Shown here one piece after another: positions 15,134 through 24,095 of a DNA stretch of 64,000 nucleotides. The DNA is from Nocardioides mangrovi (GTDB lineage Bacteria; Actinomycetota; Actinomycetes; Propionibacteriales; Nocardioidaceae), in contig NZ_JAIQZJ010000001.1 of the NCBI RefSeq assembly GCF_020073815.1, forward strand, positions 682,001-746,000. Reading direction: 5' to 3'. The first letter of the stretch is position 1; every line of letters begins with the position of its first letter. The notes below the pieces were generated by a model, which made no database searches, was not told the origin of the DNA, and saw only the letters and a program-made list of their open reading frames with translations. The position numbers and the translations under genes were made by a program.

Positions 15134-15850
15134 TCAGATCGGGCAGCCGTCGGGGCCGCAGGCCGCGTCGTCGGCGGCGTCTCCCCCGGCCATCTGCAGG
15201 ACCGGGTGGGACGCCGTCCACGCCTGGTCGAGGACCTGGGCGAAGAGCTCGGCCGGCTGGGCGCCGGAGACGCCGTACTTCTGGTCGACGACGAAGAAGG
15301 GGACGCCGGTCGCGCCGTACGCGCGGGCCTGGGCGACGTCGGCCTCGAACGCGTCGGCGAAGTCCGAGCCGGCAAGGACCTCGCGGACGCGGGCCTCGTC
15401 GAGTCCGGCGCCGACCGCGATCTCGGTGAGCACGTCGTGGTCGCCGACGTTGCGGGCCTGCTCGAAGTACGCCGAGAGCAGCGCCTCCTTCAGGTCGCGC
15501 TGGAGCGCGGCGCCGCCGGTCTCGAGGGCCAGGTGGAGGAGCCGGTGGGCGTCGAGGGTGTTGGTGTGGACGGTCTCGAAGAGCTTGAAGTCGAGGCCCT
15601 CGACGGCCGCGAGGTCGATGAGCTGCTGCTGCATGTCGCGCATCTCGTCCTCGGTGCGGCCGTACTTGCGGGCGATGACGCCCGTGCTCAGCTCGTGCCC
15701 GTGCTGGGGAGCAGTGGGGTCGAGCTGGAAGGAGCGGTAGACGATCTCCACCTCGTCGCGGTGCGGGAAGCCCGCGAGGGCGGTCTCCAGGCGGCGCTTG
15801 CCGACGAAGCACCAGGGGCAGACGACGTCACTCCAGATCTCGATCTTCAC
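15134..15850 (-). CDS. FrnE/DsbA-like thioredoxin-fold oxidoreductase
   Basis: A 238-residue cytoplasmic protein of the DsbA/FrnE family. It opens KIEIWSDVVCPWCFVGKRRLE, with the CPWC active site at about residues 11-14, followed by the helical insertion and the cis-Pro motif ATGVPFFVVD. The C-terminus has extra cysteines (ACGPDGCPI), as in FrnE proteins where a second Cys pair is structural. These are predicted thiol oxidoreductases or isomerases linked to oxidative stress. The start is GTG 15850. The 50-base gap to the permease upstream could allow co-transcription. Confidence 0.87.
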   Translation of the reverse strand: MKIEIWSDVVCPWCFVGKRRLETALAGFPHRDEVEIVYRSFQLDPTAPQHGHELSTGVIARKYGRTEDEMRDMQQQLIDLAAVEGLDFKLFETVHTNTLDAHRLLHLALETGGAALQRDLKEALLSAYFEQARNVGDHDVLTEIAVGAGLDEARVREVLAGSDFADAFEADVAQARAYGATGVPFFVVDQKYGVSGAQPAELFAQVLDQAWTASHPVLQMAGGDAADDAACGPDGCPI

Positions 15851-15900
15851 GTCGAGCGCAACGCCGTCCGCCGCCTGGTTCTTCCCGTCGGTGCGGGCGG

Positions 15901-17556
15901 TCAGTGGCCGACCGGCTCCATGCCCTCCTCGGGCAGCTCGACCTCGCCGATCATCTCCTCGATCTGCTCGGTCGAGAGGGCGACGGCCATCGCCCAGTAG
16001 TAGACGACCAGGCTCCACACGGCGACGACCAGCATGTCCCAGCCGAAGCCGATGAAGGCGTCGTCGCCGTCGGGGCCGAAGTCGCTGAAGAAGACGATGA
16101 GGCCCATGACGACGAGGTAGGGAAGCAGCCACGACGCGGCCCGCCAGTCGAGCGTCGGCTTGTGCGGGTTGAGGCCGAAGACCCGGTTGCCGACCAGGAT
16201 CGCGTAGCCAACCAGGATCGAGACGCCGAGCTTCCAGTCGGTGTCCCACCCGCTCCAGAGGATGATCAGGTTGGCGATGACGAAGGCGAGGGGCGAGAGG
16301 ATCTCCGCGGCCGGCAGCCGGTAGGGCCGCTCCGCGTCGGGCAGCCGGCGCCGGAAGGCGCCCAGCGAGAGGGGCGCGCCGCCGTACATGAGGACGGACG
16401 CGCTGGTGATGAGGCCGACCAGCGACTGCCAGCTCGGGAACGGCAGGAAGCAGATGCAGCCGGTGACGAAGGCCGCGATCAGGCCCGCCCACGGGACGCT
16501 GCGCTTGTTGGTCCACTCGAAGACCGAGGGGACGTAGCCGTTGCGGGCCAGGCCGTAGGCCAGGCGGGAGGAGCCGGTCGTGTAGATGAGGCCGGTGCCC
16601 GCCGGGCTGATGATCGCGTCGAGGTAGATGATCGTCGCCAGCCACCCGATCGAGAGCAGGGTCGCGATCTCGGCGAAGGGCCCGGTGAAGGTCGTGTAGA
16701 GGCCGTCGCCCACCTGGTCCCACGTGTCGCCGATCGCGCTCGACGGCAGCGCCAGCAGGAAGGTGATCTGCAGCAGGATGTAGATGATCGTGCCGATCAC
16801 GACCGAGCCGATGATCGCGAACGGGACGTCGCGCTTGGGGTTGCGGGACTCACCGGCGAGCTGGTCGGCCTGCTCGAAGCCGAGGTAGCTGAAGATGATG
16901 CCGCCCGTGGAGACGGCGGCGAAGATGCCCTTGAGCCCGTCGGGGTTGAAGCCGTTGGCGGCGGTCAGGTTGCCGGTGTCGAAGTTCGCGAACGCGAGCA
17001 CCAGGATGGTGAGCAGCGGGATCGCGATCTTCCACCAGGTCGCCGCGCTGTTGGCGGTCGCGAGGCGCTTGACGCCGAGGAAGTTGATCGAGGTCAGGAT
17101 CGCCATCAGGATGATCGCCACGATGATGCCCGTGGTGCTGAGCACCTGGGTGTCGGGGTTGATCCAGTCCTTGGCGAAGTCGTAGTGGCCGGCGTAGGTC
17201 AGCATCGCCGAGACCTCGATCGGGGCGACCGTCGCCGCGTTGAGCCAGGCGAACCAGCCGAACGACGCGCCGGCGACGCCGCCGAACGCGTAGTGCGGGA
17301 AGCGGGCGGTGCCGCCCGAGACGGGGTACATGCCGCCGAGCTCGGCGTGCACGAGCGCCAGGACGACGATCGCGACACCACCGATCAGCCAGGAGATGAT
17401 CGCCGCCGGACCGGCCGCCTCGAGGGCCTCCTGGGGCCCGAAGAGCCAGCCCGAGCCGATGATCGAGCCCATCGAGGCCCACATCAGGCCGATCAGCCCG
17501 ACCTCGCGCAGCAGCTTGGTGCTGCGCTCACGTGGTTGCTGCTCCGTCGCTGCCAT
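15901..17556 (-). CDS. APC superfamily amino acid permease
   Basis: A 551-residue permease with about 12-14 membrane spans. The first helix carries the APC motif ASMGSIIGSGWLFGPQEA, and the loop after helix two has YPVSGGTARFPHYAFGG. A further hallmark is GFEQADQLAGESRNPKRDVPFAI near residue 235, the conserved loop of aspartate/glutamate and GABA-type permeases. The substrate is not predictable. The ATG at 17556 follows an AGGAGG ribosome site. The C-terminal tail is acidic and cytoplasmic. Confidence 0.88.
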   Translation of the reverse strand: MAATEQQPRERSTKLLREVGLIGLMWASMGSIIGSGWLFGPQEALEAAGPAAIISWLIGGVAIVVLALVHAELGGMYPVSGGTARFPHYAFGGVAGASFGWFAWLNAATVAPIEVSAMLTYAGHYDFAKDWINPDTQVLSTTGIIVAIILMAILTSINFLGVKRLATANSAATWWKIAIPLLTILVLAFANFDTGNLTAANGFNPDGLKGIFAAVSTGGIIFSYLGFEQADQLAGESRNPKRDVPFAIIGSVVIGTIIYILLQITFLLALPSSAIGDTWDQVGDGLYTTFTGPFAEIATLLSIGWLATIIYLDAIISPAGTGLIYTTGSSRLAYGLARNGYVPSVFEWTNKRSVPWAGLIAAFVTGCICFLPFPSWQSLVGLITSASVLMYGGAPLSLGAFRRRLPDAERPYRLPAAEILSPLAFVIANLIILWSGWDTDWKLGVSILVGYAILVGNRVFGLNPHKPTLDWRAASWLLPYLVVMGLIVFFSDFGPDGDDAFIGFGWDMLVVAVWSLVVYYWAMAVALSTEQIEEMIGEVELPEEGMEPVGH

Positions 17557-17732
17557 CCGGGTCGCACCTCCTGGGCGCCGTCACCGGTCCTCCCGAGCGG
17601 AGGGGGCGCGAGCGCCGGAGATTGGTTACCCACTTCGTTCGGGAATCAACGTCCCGACCCGGAACTGCAGAACCTATATCCTCTATCGAGATCTCGGTGG
17701 CGGCCGGGGCCGCTGGGCCCGACAGTGGTCGC
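17557..17732. promoter_or_regulatory. Divergent intergenic region, permease and phosphorylase-like gene
   Basis: This 176-base gap holds both promoters. It has a relatively AT-rich stretch (CCTATATCCTCTATC near 17671-17686) that could supply the plus-strand -10, and a GC-rich inverted repeat just upstream of the permease ribosome site. I looked for known amino-acid or nucleotide riboswitch cores and found none. Confidence 0.35.
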
Positions 17733-18533
17733 GTGCATCTTCGGATACCTCTGCTCGAGCACGACGACTCCCCGCGCGCGTTCATCGAGCCGACGGAGCA
17801 GATCACGCCACGCGACGTACCCGCCGCCTGTGTGATCACGTTCTTCGGCGACGTCGCCGAGCGACTCGTGGACCGCCGGGGTGCCCGGGTGCTCAGCGAG
17901 AACCGCTGGGAGGACGGCCCGCACCCGCTCCTCGAGATCGAGCACGAGGGCGAGCGGCTGGCGGTCCTGCGCGCCGGTGTCGGAGCGCCCCTGGCCGGCG
18001 CCCTCCTGGAGGAGACGATCGCCCTCGGGTGCACCCACTTCGTCGTCTGCGGTGGAGCCGGCACGCTGCACCCGGACCTCACCGTCGGGCATCTCGTCGT
18101 CGTGTCCTCCGCGATCCGTGACGAGGGCACGTCGTTCCACTACGCACCTCCGACCCGCGAGATCGAGCTCGACCCCGCTGCGCGCCGGGTCCTCGAGGAC
18201 GTCCTCGACGAGCGCGGGGCGCCGTACGTCGTCGGCCGGACCTGGACCACCGACGCGCCGTACCGCGAGACGCCGACCAGGATCGCCGCCCGCCGCGACG
18301 AGGGCTGCCTGACGGTCGAGATGGAGGCATCGGCACTCGCTGCTGTCGCGGCGTTCCGCCGCGTACCCCTCGCCCAGGTCGTCTACTGCGGCGACGACCT
18401 CTCCGGCGAGTCCTGGGACCACCGCTCCTGGCAGACCCTGTCCGACGTCCGCGAGGACCTCTTCGATCTCGCCGCCTCCGCGGCCCTCGCACTCGCACGC
18501 GCCGACCTGGCTCTGAGGTCCGTGGATGGCTGA
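17733..18533 (+). CDS. Nucleoside phosphorylase family protein
   Basis: A 266-residue protein of the purine/uridine phosphorylase (PNP_UDP_1) fold. It has the phosphate-site-like VCGGAGTLHPDLTVGHLVVVSSAIRDEGTSFHY and the nucleoside-site TVEMEASALAAVAAFR, then CGDDLSGESWDHRSWQ. Substrate specificity (nucleoside, futalosine or another) is not clear. I start it at GTG 17733, just before the conserved IPLLEHD; GTG 17697 in the same frame is an alternative. It is transcribed divergently from the permease. Confidence 0.75.
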   Translation: MHLRIPLLEHDDSPRAFIEPTEQITPRDVPAACVITFFGDVAERLVDRRGARVLSENRWEDGPHPLLEIEHEGERLAVLRAGVGAPLAGALLEETIALGCTHFVVCGGAGTLHPDLTVGHLVVVSSAIRDEGTSFHYAPPTREIELDPAARRVLEDVLDERGAPYVVGRTWTTDAPYRETPTRIAARRDEGCLTVEMEASALAAVAAFRRVPLAQVVYCGDDLSGESWDHRSWQTLSDVREDLFDLAASAALALARADLALRSVDG

Positions 18534-18591
18534 GGCGTGGCTGTTCGTCCAACGCTCGCTGGGAGTGTTGAGACCCGCCAAGGTGGAGTGC

Positions 18592-20139
18592 TCAGGTGCG
18601 CCGAAGAAGCCGAAGCCACCTCCCGCGTCGTGCCGGGACAGTCACTGAGACGTCCCCGTCCGAACGAGGTTCCCGATCAGCTCCGGCAAGCTTGATACCG
18701 GCATGGAAGGCAAGTACTTGCTGCTGGTCCTGGCCAAGGCCCGCCCGGTCCAACCAGCTCGCGATGCGCGCTCGCTGTCCCTCTGGAAGCGGCTCCCAGG
18801 TGGTTGCGGCACTGACGTCGAGCCAGTTTCTCAGACCGGTCCGACCGAGTCCCGACAGATGCGGGTCCGGGTCCGCGGCGCCGCGCAGGTCGGCTTCAAC
18901 GCGGTGCCACCCGCCGGCAGCGCGAGCCAGGCGCCAGGCGGCACGTCGGCCCGACGGCATATCGGAGGACCACGCGGGCTCAGCGGCAGCAGGCGGCACG
19001 CCCAGGCGAGCCAGGGCTCGAGCCGCGGCGGTGCTGACCCGCGCACTCGGATCGACCAAGGCCGGCGTGAGCAGCTCCACCGCCTCAGCGCTGCTGGCGC
19101 GCGCTTCGACCGTGACGACGGCAGCAGCCCGGACCCGTCCGCTCGAATGCCGGAGTGCACTGACGGCGGCTTCGACGTCCTGCTCCCCGCCGAGGTCGGC
19201 CAAGCCGTCCAAACACGCGACAAGCACCCGCGGAGACGCGTTCTCGTCAGCGAGTGCGCGCCGGTAGAAGGCGGGGATGTCCCAGCCGCGCCGGCGCGCG
19301 CGCCAGCGTGCCTGTTCTCGAACCCGTGGCGCCCGATCGAGCAGGAGGCTGCCCAACGCACTGTCGCCAAGGATGGCCTCGGGCACGCGGGTCAGCCCGA
19401 CAAGGCGCGCCTCGACGGACCTGGCACCAAGCAGGCGCGCCATCACACCTGGATCCGGTGCCTGCATGAGCCACTCGGCGCAGCTGGCTCGGATCCACTG
19501 GTCAGCGTCATCCTGGGCCGCCAGCACCAGCTGCTCGATCGTGAACAGGTCGCGCTCGTGGCCGAGCTGAAACGCCCAGCGACGCACCCGGCGCCGGTCG
19601 CTCTGTGCGAGCTGTGCCACCAGATCACTCAGTGGCACGTCGTCGAGAAGGGCACCGCTCGCCCTGTCGAGTGCCGCCGGGGAGTGCTGCCTGTTCACTC
19701 CCGCAAGGAGGACGTCGAAGACCGCCTCGGCGGTATCAGCGCGCAACAGATCTCGAAGCGACTCCCACGCCCGTTCCCGGACCGCTGGAACATGATCCAG
19801 CAGGCGTACAGCCAGGGCAGGCGCAGCGACTTCCCCGGGCATCGCACCCAGAACCCCTACGGCACGTTCCCGGAATCGGCCGTCCACGTGGAGGCTGGTG
19901 ACGACGGCGACGAAGCCCGATGGCTCAGCAAGGGTCGTGCTCATCCATCCTCGAACCCCACTCACCGGGGTGCCGTCGCCATAGGTGGAAGCCCGGGCGC
20001 CCTGGTCGACGAGCAACCAGGAACGTCCGTCCAGCCGAGCCAGCACCGCGATGCCAGCGGCCCAGTCCGTAGTCACCTCGTCCGAGGCAGCGTCGGCGAG
20101 CTGCCGCGCGAGGGCTCGGGCCTCTGGCAGCGTCATCAC
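18592..20139 (-). CDS. HEAT-repeat protein, unknown function
   Basis: A 515-residue protein made largely of helical HEAT-like repeats, visible as recurring units such as RERAVGVLGAMPGEVAAPALAVRL, RVRRWAFQLGH and ARLVGLTRVPEAILGD. No catalytic motif or membrane segment is seen. The first 70 residues look like a separate small domain (TTDWAAGIAVLARLDGRSWLLVD). Such proteins are usually protein-binding scaffolds. It starts at GTG 20139 or the adjacent ATG 20136. Neighbours give no functional clue, and its codon use is a little less biased than the flanking genes. Confidence 0.7.
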   Translation of the reverse strand: MMTLPEARALARQLADAASDEVTTDWAAGIAVLARLDGRSWLLVDQGARASTYGDGTPVSGVRGWMSTTLAEPSGFVAVVTSLHVDGRFRERAVGVLGAMPGEVAAPALAVRLLDHVPAVRERAWESLRDLLRADTAEAVFDVLLAGVNRQHSPAALDRASGALLDDVPLSDLVAQLAQSDRRRVRRWAFQLGHERDLFTIEQLVLAAQDDADQWIRASCAEWLMQAPDPGVMARLLGARSVEARLVGLTRVPEAILGDSALGSLLLDRAPRVREQARWRARRRGWDIPAFYRRALADENASPRVLVACLDGLADLGGEQDVEAAVSALRHSSGRVRAAAVVTVEARASSAEAVELLTPALVDPSARVSTAAARALARLGVPPAAAEPAWSSDMPSGRRAAWRLARAAGGWHRVEADLRGAADPDPHLSGLGRTGLRNWLDVSAATTWEPLPEGQRARIASWLDRAGLGQDQQQVLAFHAGIKLAGADREPRSDGDVSVTVPARRGRWLRLLRRT

Positions 20140-20239
20140 AGACTCATTTTGTCTTGCGCGGCACTCGTGGGCTCACAGGTTTCAGCACTGGCCGAAGCGC
20201 AACGGCGTCGAGGCGCGCAACTGCGTGCTTGGTTGGGGC

Positions 20240-21478
20240 TTATTGGCGTCGATGGAAGCTGACCGAGCCGCTCGCGTCTCGGGTCATGTCGTAGGTGGTG
20301 TCGTGGGCGCGCATGTGGTGCCAGTGGCACAGGCCGATGGCGTTGGCCAGGTCGGTGCGTCCGCCCTTGGCCCACTCGATGAGGTGGTGGGCGTGGAGGC
20401 CGGTGGTCCGGTCGCAGCCCTCGGTCGCGCATTGGCCGTGTTGCCGCAGGGTGATCGCGATCCGTTGGGCCTGGGAGTGGAGCCGTTGTTCGCGGCCGAG
20501 ATCGAGGATCTCGGACTTGCCGTTGAGGACGACGGGGAGGATCCCGGCCTCGCAGGCCAGCTGCCGGGCGAGGGCGGCGCTGATGCGGTCGCCGGTGTCG
20601 AGGATGGTCCCGGCCTGCTCCAGCCGCCCCAAGAGCGCGTCTTCGGGGATGGTGACGAGGAGGGTGGCGTTGAGGCCGCCGGTCTTGGGGAGCTTGTCCT
20701 TCGGGTAGCGCATGATCAGCTCGCTGAAGGCCTGTCCCATCTCCTCGGGTCCGGTCCCGGAGCCCTTCACCGCGTTCTGGTGCTTGGCCGCCATGGTCGC
20801 GAGGACGATCTTTGTGAACGCCGCCCCTTCGAGGGTGGGCATGACGCCTTGGTAGTGGGTCTTCCCGTGCCCGTCGTCCCAGATCCGCAGGTAGGTCGCC
20901 CTCAAGGCGGCTTGTTCTTGGCGGTCGAGGATCTCGGCCTCGTGGGCGTCGGCGCCGTCGGGGTCGATGACCTCCCACAACCGCCGCCCGAGCCGGTCCA
21001 AGGCTGTGGCGTCGTGCTCGGCCGCGAGGTCGAGCAGGTGCTGCTCCGCCTTGGTCTTCTGCTCGGCATTGGTCTCGTCGGGGAGGGTGTCGACCCAGCG
21101 GAGGATCACCCGGGCCTGGTCGCGACCGATCACCCCGGCAGCCAAGGCGGCTCGGGTGTACGGGTGGGCGTGGAGCTGCTTGCCGAGCTTCACGATCGCG
21201 TGCGCTGCCGCACGGGTGGTCCGGGTCTGGTTGGCCAGCCACACCGCGGTCGAGGACGAACCGCGGTCCTGCCCGACGTGCTGGTCGTCGGCGTGCCGGG
21301 CGAGGCGGGCCTCGAGCTCGGCGACCTGGGCCTTCAGTGACTGAAGCTCGACGAGCGCGTCCGCTGCTTCCTGGTCGGTCATCGACCATGCGGCAGTGTC
21401 GGCGACGGAGGCCAGATCAGCACTGGCGTGCGCGATCGCCACCGACACTCGGTGGGTGGGAGTCGCGCTCGTTGCCAT
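20240..21478 (-). CDS. DUF222/HNH endonuclease (REP13E12-like)
   Basis: A 412-residue protein with an N-terminal helical DUF222 region, including a heptad-like QSLKAQVAELEARLARH near residue 47, and a C-terminal HNH nuclease motif: CATEGCDR, HAHHLIEWAKGG and NAIGLCHWHHMRAHD. This family includes the M. tuberculosis 13E12 repeat proteins and is usually multicopy in actinobacteria. Unlike the copy at 31274-32527, I find no long inverted repeats around it; only a 9-base direct repeat (GCACTGGCC) occurs on both sides. The physiological role is unproven. Confidence 0.85.
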   Translation of the reverse strand: MATSATPTHRVSVAIAHASADLASVADTAAWSMTDQEAADALVELQSLKAQVAELEARLARHADDQHVGQDRGSSSTAVWLANQTRTTRAAAHAIVKLGKQLHAHPYTRAALAAGVIGRDQARVILRWVDTLPDETNAEQKTKAEQHLLDLAAEHDATALDRLGRRLWEVIDPDGADAHEAEILDRQEQAALRATYLRIWDDGHGKTHYQGVMPTLEGAAFTKIVLATMAAKHQNAVKGSGTGPEEMGQAFSELIMRYPKDKLPKTGGLNATLLVTIPEDALLGRLEQAGTILDTGDRISAALARQLACEAGILPVVLNGKSEILDLGREQRLHSQAQRIAITLRQHGQCATEGCDRTTGLHAHHLIEWAKGGRTDLANAIGLCHWHHMRAHDTTYDMTRDASGSVSFHRRQ

Positions 21479-21575
21479 GCCTCAACTCAAGCACTGGCCA
21501 CCGACACTGAGATGCTCAGATCCGTTGTTTTGAACGGGATGTGGACAACTCTCGCGCCTCGATCATCGGGAGGGC

Positions 21576-23375
21576 TCAAGCCGCGGGGAGGGTGACGGTG
21601 AAGGTGGTGCCCTCGCCGAGGCGGGAGGCGACGTCGACCTTGCCGTCGTGGCGTTCGACGATGCTGGCGACGATGGTCAGCCCGAGGCCGGTGCCCTGCT
21701 CGCGGAGCGCGTCGGGGTTGGTGGTGCGGAAGAACGCCTTGAAGAGACCGCGCTGGTCCTCCTCGGAGATGCCGAGGCCGTCGTCGGCGACGCGGAGGAC
21801 GACGTGGTCGCCGTGCCGGTCGGCGGAGATGTGGACGCCGCCGCCGGTGGGGGTGTACTTCACGGCGTTGCTGACCAGGTTGCCGACGAGCCGGTCGATC
21901 TCGGTCGGGTCGCCGGCGACGGTCAGCGGCTCGGCGGGCAGGTCGACGCCGAGCCGCACGCCCTTGACCTCGGCAGCGGAGTCGACCAGCGAGGCGACGT
22001 CGGTGACGACGTCGCGGACGTCGACGGCGATCCGCTCGAGCGGGTGCCCCGGGTCGCTGACCCGGGCGAGCAGCAGGAGGTCGTCGACCACCTTCTGCAT
22101 CCGGACGGCTCCGCGGGTCATCGCCTGGTGGTGGGAGGCGACGGTGGGGTCGAGGTCGAGGGCACCGAGCAGCTCGAGGTTGCCGGCGATCACGGTCAGC
22201 GGCGTGCGCAGCTCGTGGGAGAGCGTCGCGACGAGGTGGCTGCGGTAGTCGTCGAGCTGCTGCAGCTCGGAGACGGCGAGCCGCTCCCGCTCCAGCGACC
22301 GGGCCGTCATCAGCGCGGCGCCGAGGTCGTGCCCGATCTGGATCGCCGAGTCGATCTCGACGGCCGACCAGGGCGGGTCGCCGACGAACCGGGAGAGCGC
22401 CAGAAAGCCGATGCACTCCGGACCCGCACCGAGCGCGACCGCCAGCGCCGTGTCGACCTCCATGGCCTCCAGCTCGCGGTGCACCGACTCCGGGATCTCC
22501 GGCGAGACGCCGACCTCCACGATCATCGCCCGCTGCTCGGCCCACAGGACCGGCGCGAGCGTGTGCGCGACCTCGACCGCCTCGTCGGAGAGCACGATCA
22601 TGTCGCCGCTCCCCTTGCGGGCGTAGGCAACGCCCCGCGGATCGAGCACCTGGAGCCACGAGCCCCCCGCCTGGAAGCCGTCGACCAGGGGCCGGTGGGT
22701 GTGCTCGAGGACCGCGTCGAGGGAGACGTGCGCCGGTCGCGACGCCATCCGGATCATCCGGCGCGCGGCCTCGGCGTGTGCGATCTGCTCGACCATCTGC
22801 TCGCGCTCGATGGTGGTGAGGACGGCGCGCTCGGCCTGCGCGGCGTACCGCTCGAAGAGGCTGCGCTGCCGCGCGTCGGGCAGCCGACCCGTGACCGGCT
22901 TGTCGACCGAGATGATCCCGATGACCTCGCCGGCGTCGTCGCGCAGGATCGCCAGGAGGGCGTCCATCGGGTTCCACCCGTCGGGCCCGACGGCCTCGTC
23001 CTGCTCGAACCGGACCCAGTGCCCCTCGAGGTCCTGGGTGGTGCCCGCGGGCAGGTAGCGCAGTCGCGGTCCCCACTCCTCGGCGCGGGCCATGATGGGC
23101 TCGATGAGCGAGACCGGGTCGGGCCGGGAGAGGTACTCGCGGTGCTCCTCGGGCCCGTAGTAGGCCACCGTCACCAGCTGGTCGCCCATGACGACGGACA
23201 GCACGGAGTACTCGAAGCCGATCATCTCTCCGACCGACTCGGCCATCAGCTGCAGCACCGCGCGCGCGGAGGAGTCCGACCACCCGGCGCGGTCCGGGTC
23301 ACCGGGTCGAGACGGTGGCTGCTCCTGCACGCGACCGAGTATGCAGGTCGACGCCCGCGACCGACGTGAACTCAT
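21576..23375 (-). CDS. Soluble GAF-domain sensor histidine kinase
   Basis: A 599-residue kinase without clear membrane helices. The N-terminal 350 residues contain two GAF-like sensor modules, for example VIGIISVDKPVTGRL and CIGFLALSRFVGDPPWSAVEI. Then come the H-box ATLSHELRTPLTVIAGN near residue 385, N-box NLVSNAVKYTPTG, G1 VADDGLGI and G2 GTGLGLTI. No response regulator gene is adjacent, so it is an orphan kinase in this window. It is divergent from the GntR regulator, with 42 bases between the starts. Confidence 0.88.
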   Translation of the reverse strand: MSSRRSRASTCILGRVQEQPPSRPGDPDRAGWSDSSARAVLQLMAESVGEMIGFEYSVLSVVMGDQLVTVAYYGPEEHREYLSRPDPVSLIEPIMARAEEWGPRLRYLPAGTTQDLEGHWVRFEQDEAVGPDGWNPMDALLAILRDDAGEVIGIISVDKPVTGRLPDARQRSLFERYAAQAERAVLTTIEREQMVEQIAHAEAARRMIRMASRPAHVSLDAVLEHTHRPLVDGFQAGGSWLQVLDPRGVAYARKGSGDMIVLSDEAVEVAHTLAPVLWAEQRAMIVEVGVSPEIPESVHRELEAMEVDTALAVALGAGPECIGFLALSRFVGDPPWSAVEIDSAIQIGHDLGAALMTARSLERERLAVSELQQLDDYRSHLVATLSHELRTPLTVIAGNLELLGALDLDPTVASHHQAMTRGAVRMQKVVDDLLLLARVSDPGHPLERIAVDVRDVVTDVASLVDSAAEVKGVRLGVDLPAEPLTVAGDPTEIDRLVGNLVSNAVKYTPTGGGVHISADRHGDHVVLRVADDGLGISEEDQRGLFKAFFRTTNPDALREQGTGLGLTIVASIVERHDGKVDVASRLGEGTTFTVTLPAA

Positions 23376-23417
23376 GCGAAGTCTCGGCTATATGATCCCG
23401 CGGACCAGGAGGTTCGG

Positions 23418-24095
23418 ATGCCACGTCCCTCTCGGACGGGGCCGTCCGTCCGCCCCATCGCGCACCGGTCGTTGGTCGATCGGGTCACCGACGAGCTTCA
23501 CCGATCGATCCTGAACGGCGATCTGCCGCCGGACGGCGCCGTCTCCATCGTCGAGCTCTGTGAGCTCTTCGAGGTCAGCCACATCCCGGTTCGCGAGGCC
23601 CTGCGACGCCTCGAGCGGGAGGGACTGATCCACCTCCGCCCCGCACGGTCGGCCGTCGTCGCGGCACTGACCACGGACGACCTGGACCAGACGTACCGGC
23701 TGCTCGAGGTCGTCGAGGGCGATCTGATCATGCGGGCGGTGCCCGCGATGACCGACGACAGGCTCGAGCGCATCCGCCGGAGCCTCGCCGACCTGACCGA
23801 GCTCGACACGGCCGGCATCGAGACCGCGGCCCGCGCCGATGCCCACCGTGCCCTCCACCTCGCCTTCGTCGCCGACGTCGCCGGAGAGGTCGACCGCCGT
23901 GTGCTCGAGATGCTGTGGTACTCGGCGGACCGCTACGAGCACGTCCTCGCCGCGGCGCCCGAGTCGCGGTACGCCGAGGACCGCACGCTCGTGGAGCTGG
24001 CCCGCGCGGGTGACCCCGAGCGGCTGCGGACCGCTTGGATCGCCCACCTCCGCGACAGGTCCGCCGCTGTCCGCGAGGCCCTCCCCAGCGACTAG
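23418..24095 (+). CDS. GntR/FadR family transcriptional regulator
   Basis: A 225-residue regulator with an N-terminal GntR winged helix (LHRSILNGDLPPDG...ELFEVSHIPVREALRRLEREGLIHL) and a C-terminal all-helical FCD ligand-binding domain with conserved Asp and His (FRAD-like ARADAHRALHLAFV). FCD regulators bind small carboxylic acids through a metal. A strong AGGAGG site precedes the ATG at 23418. The promoter lies in the short gap shared with the sensor kinase gene (CTATATGAT at about 23388-23396). Its target is unknown; its 3' end overlaps the serine hydrolase gene by four bases. Confidence 0.87.
   Translation: MPRPSRTGPSVRPIAHRSLVDRVTDELHRSILNGDLPPDGAVSIVELCELFEVSHIPVREALRRLEREGLIHLRPARSAVVAALTTDDLDQTYRLLEVVEGDLIMRAVPAMTDDRLERIRRSLADLTELDTAGIETAARADAHRALHLAFVADVAGEVDRRVLEMLWYSADRYEHVLAAAPESRYAEDRTLVELARAGDPERLRTAWIAHLRDRSAAVREALPSD

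Noticed and set aside
15088..15148. Promoter of a plus-strand gene driven by the CAGGT array
   Set aside because: No start codon, -10 of the right type or coding frame follows on the plus strand; an upstream role for efeU is more likely.
17557..17732. A riboswitch upstream of the amino acid permease
   Set aside because: I compared by eye with cyclic-di-AMP, guanidine and lysine riboswitch cores and saw no conserved blocks.
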